From positions 1 through 5,903 of the forward strand of contig JAOUNC010000195.1 of the NCBI GenBank assembly GCA_029881175.1: a stretch of DNA of 5,903 nucleotides, in the 5' to 3' direction. A program made the translations under genes and the position numbers. This document shows, piece after piece, positions 1-4,072 of the stretch (the first letter of the stretch is position 1; every line of letters begins with the position of its first letter). The notes below the pieces were generated by a model that was not told where the DNA came from, made no database searches, and worked only from the letters and a program-made list of their open reading frames with translations. This DNA is from Nitrospirota bacterium (GTDB lineage Bacteria; Nitrospirota; Nitrospiria; Nitrospirales; UBA8639).

Positions 1-754
1 GAACAATTTGCTTGCCGGCTTCATAAAGGGAATTGAAAGTATGAAAGAATTCTTCTTGAGTTCGCTCTTTGCCGGCCAGAAATTGGATGTCATCAATTAA
101 AAGCATATCCACATTTCGATACCGTCTTCGTAATTCCATCATTTTGTCATAGCGAATAGAATTAATGACTTCATTGGTAAATTGCTCCGTCGTGACGTAG
201 GCAATACGTAGGTCCGTCCTATCCGCAATATAATTACCAATAGAATTCAATAAGTGTGTCTTGCCAAGTCCGACACCCCCATAAATAAACAATGGGTTAT
301 AGGACTTTGCCGGAGATTCTGCAACAGCGAGACAAGCTGCATGGGCAAATTGGTTACTCGCTCCAACCACAAACGTCTCAAAAGTATATTTAGGATTTGG
401 GAGAGGTTGTCGTCTGACTTTTTGAGATGGTGGAAGACGGGGAATTTCTTTTCTTTCGGAAACAACGAGCTTTACATCACTACTTTCATTATCCTCTTTC
501 AAGACAAATACAACGTCTGTGAGGTTAACGCCTTCTACATAGTGAAAAGCCTCAATCAATAAGTCCTTATAGTTTCTCCCTAACCATTCTCCAAAAAACT
601 TATTAGGAACGCGTATCGAAGCATGATCCTCTGTTATGCCCTCCAGCTCTAGAGGTTGAAACCAGGTATCAATAGCCTCATCCCCAACTTTAGGGCTAAT
701 AAATTCTAAAACACTAATCCACGTTTTATGAATGTTTATATTAGTGAAATTCAC
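1..754 (-). CDS. dnaA: Chromosomal replication initiator DnaA (5' part, cut by window edge)
   Basis: DnaA is the AAA+ ATPase that binds DnaA boxes at oriC, melts the origin and helps load the helicase. About 251 residues are present. Domain I comes first, with the conserved Trp at about residue 12 and DTWFQPL at 30-36. A variable linker follows at about 88-120, and domain III opens at [17 protein letters not shown]. Walker A GGVGLGKT is at 159-166 and Walker B LLIDDIQF at 218-225, followed by [13 protein letters not shown]. Sensor motifs and the DNA-binding domain IV lie beyond the left edge. Three in-frame GTG codons (752-754, 761-763, 773-775) follow an in-frame stop at 797-799. I chose 752-754 because it puts the Trp nearest its usual distance from the start. 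None has a good Shine-Dalgarno sequence, so the start is uncertain. DnaA boxes overlap the start, which suggests autoregulation. Confidence 0.96.
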   Translation of the reverse strand, partial: MNFTNINIHKTWISVLEFISPKVGDEAIDTWFQPLELEGITEDHASIRVPNKFFGEWLGRNYKDLLIEAFHYVEGVNLTDVVFVLKEDNESSDVKLVVSERKEIPRLPPSQKVRRQPLPNPKYTFETFVVGASNQFAHAACLAVAESPAKSYNPLFIYGGVGLGKTHLLNSIGNYIADRTDLRIAYVTTEQFTNEVINSIRYDKMMELRRRYRNVDMLLIDDIQFLAGKERTQEEFFHTFNSLYEAGKQIV

Positions 755-787
755 AATATTCACAGATTTATTCACAGGTGTGAATAA
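747..787. promoter_or_regulatory. DnaA-box array overlapping the dnaA start
   Basis: Four 9-mers follow closely: AAATTCACA (747-755), ATATTCACA (756-764), TTATTCACA (768-776), and TTATTCACA on the minus strand (779-787). The last two form a perfect inverted pair separated by GG. TTATTCACA differs from the common TTATCCACA box at one tolerated position (TTWTNCACA). All three candidate dnaA GTG starts are the complement of the CAC inside the first three boxes, so DnaA bound here would cover the start of its own gene. Confidence 0.8.
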
Positions 788-839
788 AATACGTATTTAA
801 ATGGAGGATTAAATTTTTATTAGTCAATCTCTTAATAAG

Positions 840-894
840 TTATTCACAACTTTTCCTATTGCCATACAAAATTTTATACCCACCTTTTCCTATT
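840..894 (+). repeat. 21-bp imperfect direct repeat, each copy led by a DnaA-box-like sequence
   Basis: Copies at 840-860 and 874-894 match at 18 of 21 positions with a 34-bp period. The first begins with the box TTATTCACA and the second with the weaker TTATACCCA; both end in CTTTTCCTATT. The three differences fall in or just after the box. The copies probably arose by local duplication within the origin, and the second may be a low-affinity DnaA site. Confidence 0.7.
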
Positions 895-960
895 TTTTCA
901 CTAGTCAAAAAAAATTCGTCCACCCTACCACCTAAAAGAATATTCCTCTTCCTAACAACT

Positions 961-1003
961 TCATACACAGAATTCCCAATACCTACTACGACTACGACTA
1001 CTA
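961..1003 (+). other. DnaA-trio-like unwinding element with adjacent DnaA-box-like site
   Basis: Positions 983-1003 are seven 3-nt units: CTA in units 1, 2, 4, 6 and 7, and CGA in units 3 and 5. On the complementary strand the units read 3'-GAT-5' (five) or 3'-GCT-5' (two). A degenerate box TCATACACA (961-969) points toward the run, separated by 13 bp containing CCC. AT-rich DNA (TATTTCTTAATC) follows. This order matches the basal unwinding system described in Bacillus subtilis, where DnaA moves from double-stranded boxes onto single-stranded trios. The function here is inferred. Confidence 0.65.
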
Positions 1004-1037
1004 TTTCTTAATCTTCTAAACAAATAAGAAGTAGGGG

Positions 1038-1310
1038 TTAAATAACTAAAGACAAGTCATGTAAAAATATTTGCTCTAAAAACCCCTGATAGGAAATATT
1101 TTGAGTGGATATGTCTCCTTCAGTTAAAGCTAATTTCCATATTTGAGAAGCATGGATATTGGGTAAATCTTGCTCTTGATCAAGTAATAAGACGGAAATA
1201 TCACTCGATGATTCATTGAAAGTTTCAGGAGGAGTGAAAATTTCCCAATGTTTAATAGGTTTTGTACAAATGTAGAAGATTGTCTTCATAAGCCAATCGC
1301 CAATAATCAT
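1038..1310 (-). CDS. Small DsrE/DsrH (TusB)-like protein
   Basis: The frame encodes 90 residues from the ATG at 1308-1310, or 83 from the ATG at 1287-1289. The shorter form starts MKTIFYICTKP, which looks more like a family N-terminus; neither start has a convincing ribosome binding site. The pattern of a hydrophobic first strand, a central VLLLDQ strand, IHASQIWKLA, and a C-terminal ISYQGFLEQIFLHDLSLVI resembles DsrH/TusB-type members of the DsrE-like sulfur-relay fold. It is about the size of TusB (95 residues). The only Cys is near the N-terminus (residue 15 of the long form), so a sulfur-carrier role is unproven. It starts 2 nt after the stop of the upstream DsrE-like gene, so the two are very likely cotranscribed and may form a complex. 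The family call rests on pattern recognition only. Confidence 0.6.
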   Translation of the reverse strand: MIIGDWLMKTIFYICTKPIKHWEIFTPPETFNESSSDISVLLLDQEQDLPNIHASQIWKLALTEGDISTQNISYQGFLEQIFLHDLSLVI

Positions 1311-1312
1311 GC

Positions 1313-1657
1313 CTAAAAAGTTAGGACACGATCAGCCTGTCTAAGAAGAGAAGTTAATTGTGAAGGAGAAGATTCTTCGATAGTAAATTCTGTATCAATA
1401 GAAAATATCTCTCCACTTCCTAAGGGAATAAAAATAGGTAATTCAAGATTTTTTATCACAGGTAAATGCTTTTCTAGTATTTCTCCATCAGGTAGATCGT
1501 AGGCATCCTCTGAAACTAATTGTCTTGCATGATCCAACAGAATTATTGAAACAGGATTAGGACCAGTGGAAAGACCTAATGCTATACGTATTGCTTCGGC
1601 AGCTCTAGATGTTTTTGATGGATCCTCACGAATAAGGACAATGAGCTGTTTAGGCAT
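1313..1657 (-). CDS. DsrE family protein
   Basis: The product is 114 residues, the usual size for a single-domain DsrE/TusD-like protein. It starts with a strand MPKQLIVLIRED, then a helix SRAAEAIRIALGL, a strand VSIILLDHA, an acidic stretch, LELPIFIPLGSG and a C-terminal SQLTSLLRQADRVLTF, matching the alternating strand-helix order of the DsrE fold. Characterised TusD and DsrE carry sulfur as a persulfide on a conserved Cys; this protein has no Cys at all, so it is more likely structural, regulatory or a divergent paralogue. It is the first gene of a two-gene unit with the DsrH-like gene 2 nt downstream. A promoter-like sequence lies about 120 nt upstream. There is no clear Shine-Dalgarno sequence before the ATG. 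Base composition is AT-rich compared with yidC. Confidence 0.72.
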   Translation of the reverse strand: MPKQLIVLIREDPSKTSRAAEAIRIALGLSTGPNPVSIILLDHARQLVSEDAYDLPDGEILEKHLPVIKNLELPIFIPLGSGEIFSIDTEFTIEESSPSQLTSLLRQADRVLTF

Positions 1658-1710
1658 TTATTTCGAGGTAAATAAGGTTGGATACGTAAATAACTGTAAG
1701 GGAACTATTA

Positions 1711-1796
1711 CTGGTCGCTAGGAAAATTTAAATAAAATTTAGAATGGGTAAATTCGTAGTTCTTATTGAAAAATAAGAAAAAAACCCTAGCACCAG
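1711..1796. repeat. Imperfect inverted repeat flanking the dsrE leader
   Basis: CTGGTCGCTAG at 1711-1721 is matched in inverse by CTAGCACCAG at 1787-1796, with one extra base in the left arm and 65 bp between arms. The right arm overlaps the proposed -10 element of the dsrE promoter and the left arm lies in the leader. It could be a paired operator, or the ends of a tiny degraded mobile element; I see no flanking target duplication. Confidence 0.5.
1760..1779. repeat. Perfect 8-bp hairpin in the dsrE leader
   Basis: TTCTTATT (1760-1767) and AATAAGAA (1772-1779) form a perfect 8-bp stem around a 4-nt loop (GAAA on the plus strand, TTTC on the minus strand). It sits at or just after the predicted start of the dsrE transcript. 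The stem is AT-rich and no T-run follows on the minus strand, so it does not look like a terminator for that strand. Confidence 0.5.
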
Positions 1797-1812
1797 ACCA
1801 AAAAAATGTCAA
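1784..1812 (-). promoter_or_regulatory. Predicted promoter for the dsrE-dsrH-like unit
   Basis: On the minus strand a consensus -35 TTGACA (1807-1812) is followed after 17 bp by TAGGGT (1784-1789). The latter keeps only the three most conserved -10 positions. Transcription would begin near 1777 and leave a leader of about 120 nt. The -35 begins one base beyond the T-run of the hisS terminator. Confidence 0.55.
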
Positions 1813-1813
1813 G

Positions 1814-1835
1814 AAAAAAGCAGGGGGTATCCCCC
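1814..1835 (-). terminator. Intrinsic terminator of hisS
   Basis: Read on the minus strand, GGGGG (1831-1835), loop ATA, then CCCCC (1823-1827) form a tight 5-bp G:C stem. After three bases a TTTTTT run follows (1814-1819). It begins 13 nt after the hisS stop codon. The stem is short but all G:C. Confidence 0.75.
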
Positions 1836-1848
1836 AATAAGGATCGTC

Positions 1849-3096
1849 TTAGAGATTGGCTTGAATTTTTTGTGTAATTTCTTTCAGTGTGACGATTTCT
1901 TGAACCTTTGTTTGCATATTTCTGAGTAAGACGGTTTCAGAATTGGCTTCGTCATCACCCAGAATAATAGAATATTCAGCTCCAAGCTTATCCGCAGAGC
2001 GAAGGAGAGCTTTTAAAGTGTTCACCTTATGATCAGTATCAGCCCGTATTCCAGACTGACGGAGTTCATGAAGGAGTTTGAAGGCACGAGATTTCCCGAT
2101 GTTTCCGAACCCTGCAATAAAGAAAAGAGGGACTGGTTTTATTGATTGGTTTTCGGTGAGTAGAAGGGTGACTCGTTCTAATCCGACAGCAAACCCAATG
2201 GCCGGAGTTGGTGGTCCTTGGAGGACTTGAAAGAGACCATCATAACGTCCGCCGGCTCCGATCGTACTTTGGGCTCCTAAATGAGGTGAGGTAATCTCAA
2301 ATGTGGTTCGAGAATAATAATCAAGCCCTCTAACCAGTCGATGATTGATGGTGTATGGAATTTCCAGAGCGGTAAGACCATCAAGGACATCTGTAAAATG
2401 AGTCCTTGAGTTTTCAGAAAGGTCATCAATTAAGACCGGAGCTTCCTTTGTAGTTTCCTGACATACCGGAACCTTACAATCCAATATCCTTAGGGGATTA
2501 GTTGAATATCGCCGCTGGCAGTTCCCGCAAAGACTAGGAAGAAGCGGTGTGAGAAATTTCTTCAGTCTTTGAATATAATCCCCACGGTCATCAAGGGTTC
2601 CAATAGAGTTAATATGCAACGTTAAATCTTTAAGATCCAATAAAGAAAAAAATTGCCATAATAACGCAATCACTTCGACATCAATGAGAGGGTGATCTGA
2701 TCCGAGCGCCTCAACTCCAAATTGATGAAATTGCCGATAACGCCCAGCCTGTGGCCGTTCATGGCGGAACATGGGTCCGAAATAAAATAATTTCCTGGTG
2801 GTAGGAGAATCCAATAGTTTATGTTCAAGAACAGCTCTTACTACTCCAGCTGTCCCTTCTGGTCGTAACGTTAAAGAACTTCCGTCTCTATCCAGAAAAG
2901 TATACATTTCCTTTTCAACGATATCGGTTGTTCCCCCGATGCTTCTGGCATAAAGTTCGGTAAACTCGAATATAGGAATACGGATTTCAGAGAAGCCAAA
3001 TTGGGAGGCTAGGGTTCGAGCTACCGTCTCAATGTGTTGCCATTGGGAGCTTTGGTGGGGAAGGATGTCTTTGAGCCCTTTAACAGATCTCAGCAC
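1849..3096 (-). CDS. hisS: Histidyl-tRNA synthetase (HisRS)
   Basis: HisRS is a cytoplasmic class II synthetase that attaches histidine to tRNA-His. With the GTG start at 3094-3096 it has 415 residues (E. coli 424) and begins VLRSVKGLKDILP, the family's usual opening. TLRPEGT is at 76-82. Motif 2, with FRHERPQAGRYRQFHQ, is at about 110-125. The HisRS signature LVRGLDYY with its catalytic Arg is at 254-261, GGRYDGL at 282-288, and motif 3 AIGFAVGLERV at 299-309. The C-terminal anticodon-binding domain covers about 321-415. The open frame extends 25 codons upstream to a TTG, but that stretch contains the promoter, and an AGGA lies 6 nt before the GTG, so the shorter form is chosen. Four Cys (190, 193, 207, 212) form a CxxC-x13-CxxxxC pattern in the insertion region. 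It is followed by its own terminator and is probably transcribed alone. Confidence 0.97.
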   Translation of the reverse strand: MLRSVKGLKDILPHQSSQWQHIETVARTLASQFGFSEIRIPIFEFTELYARSIGGTTDIVEKEMYTFLDRDGSSLTLRPEGTAGVVRAVLEHKLLDSPTTRKLFYFGPMFRHERPQAGRYRQFHQFGVEALGSDHPLIDVEVIALLWQFFSLLDLKDLTLHINSIGTLDDRGDYIQRLKKFLTPLLPSLCGNCQRRYSTNPLRILDCKVPVCQETTKEAPVLIDDLSENSRTHFTDVLDGLTALEIPYTINHRLVRGLDYYSRTTFEITSPHLGAQSTIGAGGRYDGLFQVLQGPPTPAIGFAVGLERVTLLLTENQSIKPVPLFFIAGFGNIGKSRAFKLLHELRQSGIRADTDHKVNTLKALLRSADKLGAEYSIILGDDEANSETVLLRNMQTKVQEIVTLKEITQKIQANL

Positions 3097-3106
3097 AAAT
3101 ATTCCT
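3094..3106 (-). promoter_or_regulatory. Ribosome binding site and GTG start of hisS
   Basis: On the minus strand AGGA (3103-3106) stands 6 nt before the GTG at 3094-3096. No comparable site precedes the TTG at 3169-3171 that opens the longer frame. The next residues, LRSVKGLKDILP, match the start of the HisRS family. Confidence 0.8.
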
Positions 3107-3142
3107 GTTCTTAATGGGATAAATATAGGGAAATCGAGCCAG

Positions 3143-3171
3143 ACTATATCTTCCAGCTTATAGTCAGTCAA
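3143..3171 (-). promoter_or_regulatory. Predicted hisS promoter
   Basis: On the minus strand -35 TTGACT (3166-3171) and -10 TATAGT (3143-3148) are separated by exactly 17 bp. Transcription would start around 3136, leaving a leader of about 40 nt before the GTG. This makes the upstream part of the open frame promoter and leader, not coding. Confidence 0.8.
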
Positions 3172-3215
3172 CGAACTAAACTTATACTAGAAGCGTGAGA
3201 AATAAGAAATTTTGT

Positions 3216-3244
3216 TTGACTCTCATACTATTCACCCATAAAAT
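3216..3244 (+). promoter_or_regulatory. Predicted promoter of the rpmH-rnpA-yidD-yidC operon
   Basis: TTGACT (3216-3221) and TAAAAT (3239-3244) are 17 bp apart, close to the sigma-70-type consensus. The start would be near 3251, about 34 nt before rpmH. It diverges from the hisS promoter, with 44 bp between their -35 elements. Confidence 0.8.
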
Positions 3245-3284
3245 GGTCAGTTCATAAGAAAAAGGTTGAAAGGAAAACAATGCC

Positions 3285-3431
3285 ATGTCACTGACGTATC
3301 GAAAACCATCGAATTTAAAGAGAAAACGAGACCATGGGTTTCGGAAACGAATGAGTACCAAAAACGGGAGAAAAGTCCTTGCTCGCCGACGGAAAAAGGG
3401 ACGACATCGACTTACTGTTTCAGATGAGTAG
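3285..3431 (+). CDS. rpmH: 50S ribosomal protein L34
   Basis: The 48-residue, very basic product starts [19 protein letters not shown] and continues [30 protein letters not shown], the full L34 pattern (KRKRxHGFRxRMxTxxGRxVLxxRRxKGRxxL). L34 is a component of the large ribosomal subunit that binds 23S rRNA. The ATG is preceded by AGGA at 3271-3274, 10 nt away. An ATG 5 nt upstream is out of frame and stops after four codons. It is the first gene of the plus-strand operon, behind a near-consensus promoter. The next gene, rnpA, begins 2 nt after its stop, a classic pairing. Length and sequence are normal for the family. Confidence 0.97.
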   Translation: MSLTYRKPSNLKRKRDHGFRKRMSTKNGRKVLARRRKKGRHRLTVSDE

Positions 3432-3433
3432 AA

Positions 3434-3796
3434 TTGAGTAAGGGAGGGTCCCCGTTTTTTCTTAAAAAAAAACATGAGTATGATGGGGTGAAGGCGACGG
3501 GTTCCGTAGCAAGGAACCCGTTTTTTACGATTATTCATAGCCAAGTCCCCAAGGAACAATGTCCTCGTGTCGGAGTGGTCGTAGGACGAAGGGTAGGAAA
3601 AGCGGTCACGAGGAATAGATTAAAACGGATCACGCGAGAACTGGTTAGAGCTTCCCATTCCGACATGGCCTTCGGCCATCACTGTATCGCTTATCCCAAG
3701 GTAAAAATTCTTCGTTCCAAGTTTCAGGACGTAGAGATGGCTTGGAACCAGATGCTGAGACAGATTGGCATGATCCAATCCATGAGGCCAGAATGA
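3434..3796 (+). CDS. rnpA: Ribonuclease P protein component
   Basis: RnpA is the protein partner of the RNase P RNA, which removes 5' leaders from tRNA precursors. The 120-residue product has an FLKKKHEYDGVKATG N-terminal strand region and the signature PRVGVVVGRRVGKAVTRNRLKRITRE at about 44-69, including the conserved RNR element at 60-62. The start is a TTG, 2 nt after the rpmH stop; it is the first usable codon after an in-frame TGA at 3425-3427. No ATG lies before the conserved core, so TTG is favoured. The start has only a weak ribosome binding site, suggesting translational coupling to rpmH. Codons 22-31 contain an 8-bp hairpin followed by six T, a likely attenuator. A run of nine A (3464-3472) encodes KKK. 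The stop overlaps the yidD start by 4 nt. Confidence 0.95.
   Translation: MSKGGSPFFLKKKHEYDGVKATGSVARNPFFTIIHSQVPKEQCPRVGVVVGRRVGKAVTRNRLKRITRELVRASHSDMAFGHHCIAYPKVKILRSKFQDVEMAWNQMLRQIGMIQSMRPE
3498..3526 (+). terminator. Intrinsic terminator/attenuator inside rnpA
   Basis: CGGGTTCC (3498-3505) and GGAACCCG (3513-3520) form a perfect 8-bp, GC-rich stem with a 7-nt loop, followed at once by TTTTTT (3521-3526). This is the full intrinsic-terminator layout, on the operon's own strand, 67 nt after the rpmH stop and within rnpA codons 22-31. It probably ends part of the rpmH transcripts. Ribosomes translating rnpA would tend to open the stem and allow read-through. Confidence 0.75.
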
Positions 3797-4002
3797 CCTG
3801 GATCTTGAAAAATATGATTAAGGGATATCAGTATGGGATTTCCCCATTCATCGGGGTCTGTTGCCGCTTTGAACCGACCTGTTCTCACTATACGATGGAA
3901 GCTGTTGCCAAATATGGGCCGCTAAAAGGACTATGGTTAGGTATGAGTCGTCTACTGAAGTGTCATCCCTTCCATTCCGGGGGCTTGGACCCTGTTCCCT
4001 GA
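3793..4002 (+). CDS. yidD: Membrane protein insertion efficiency factor YidD
   Basis: The 69-residue product starts MTWILKNMIKGYQYGISPFI and has the family motifs CCRFEPTCSHY (23-33), EAVAKYGPLKGLWLGMSRLLKCHPF (36-60) and the ending GGLDPVP (63-69). YidD is a small, probably membrane-associated protein that assists YidC-dependent insertion of membrane proteins; its exact mechanism is not settled. Its three Cys at 23, 24 and 30 plus C57 are typical of the family. The ATG overlaps the rnpA stop in an ATGA arrangement, implying translational coupling. The same frame is open further upstream to 3742, but that part lies inside rnpA and lacks family similarity. The position between rnpA and yidC is the standard one. 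Confidence 0.95.
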   Translation: MTWILKNMIKGYQYGISPFIGVCCRFEPTCSHYTMEAVAKYGPLKGLWLGMSRLLKCHPFHSGGLDPVP

Positions 4003-4072
4003 TCCCAACATACCGACCTTCAATTCACCAGTAAATTGCCACAAGTGCGTATGAGACTCCAGGACTAACGAG

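Larger units (their letters stand above)
747..1010. other. Probable origin of replication (oriC) upstream of dnaA
   Basis: This stretch, mostly a 283-bp gap without genes (755-1037), is AT-rich. It carries three exact TTATTCACA boxes (768-776 plus, 779-787 minus, 840-848 plus) and degenerate ones at 747-755, 756-764, 874-882 and 961-969. A triplet run resembling DnaA-trios lies at 983-1003. Position directly upstream of dnaA, box clustering and an ordered box-then-trio layout are the usual marks of a bacterial oriC. From 851 to 1010 the plus strand has 47 C against 7 G. I see no open frame or RNA gene here. The origin role is inferred; the boxes are read directly. Confidence 0.8.

Noticed and set aside
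247..562. Open frames on both strands of about 72 and 102 codons
   Set aside because: They lie inside dnaA in other frames, and the dnaA frame shows clear family motifs throughout.
799..827. Promoter for dnaA with -35 TTGACT (822-827, minus)
   Set aside because: No acceptable -10 hexamer lies at 16-19 bp from it.
1013..1031. CTTCT/AGAAG stem after the DsrH-like gene as a terminator
   Set aside because: Only 5 bp, AT-rich, with no T-run on the minus strand.
1711..1796. Miniature transposable element
   Set aside because: The arms are short and imperfect and no flanking target duplication is visible; kept only as an inverted repeat.
3097..3171. 25-codon N-terminal extension of HisRS from a TTG
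   Set aside because: It contains a near-consensus promoter (3143-3171), the TTG has no ribosome binding site, and the family N-terminus begins right after the GTG at 3094-3096.
3182..3559. Minus-strand open frame of 125 codons
   Set aside because: It is antisense to rpmH and early rnpA and also spans the rpmH promoter; the product looks like no family.
3742..3792. 17-codon upstream extension of YidD
   Set aside because: It lies inside rnpA, and the conserved protein begins at the ATGA overlap at 3793.
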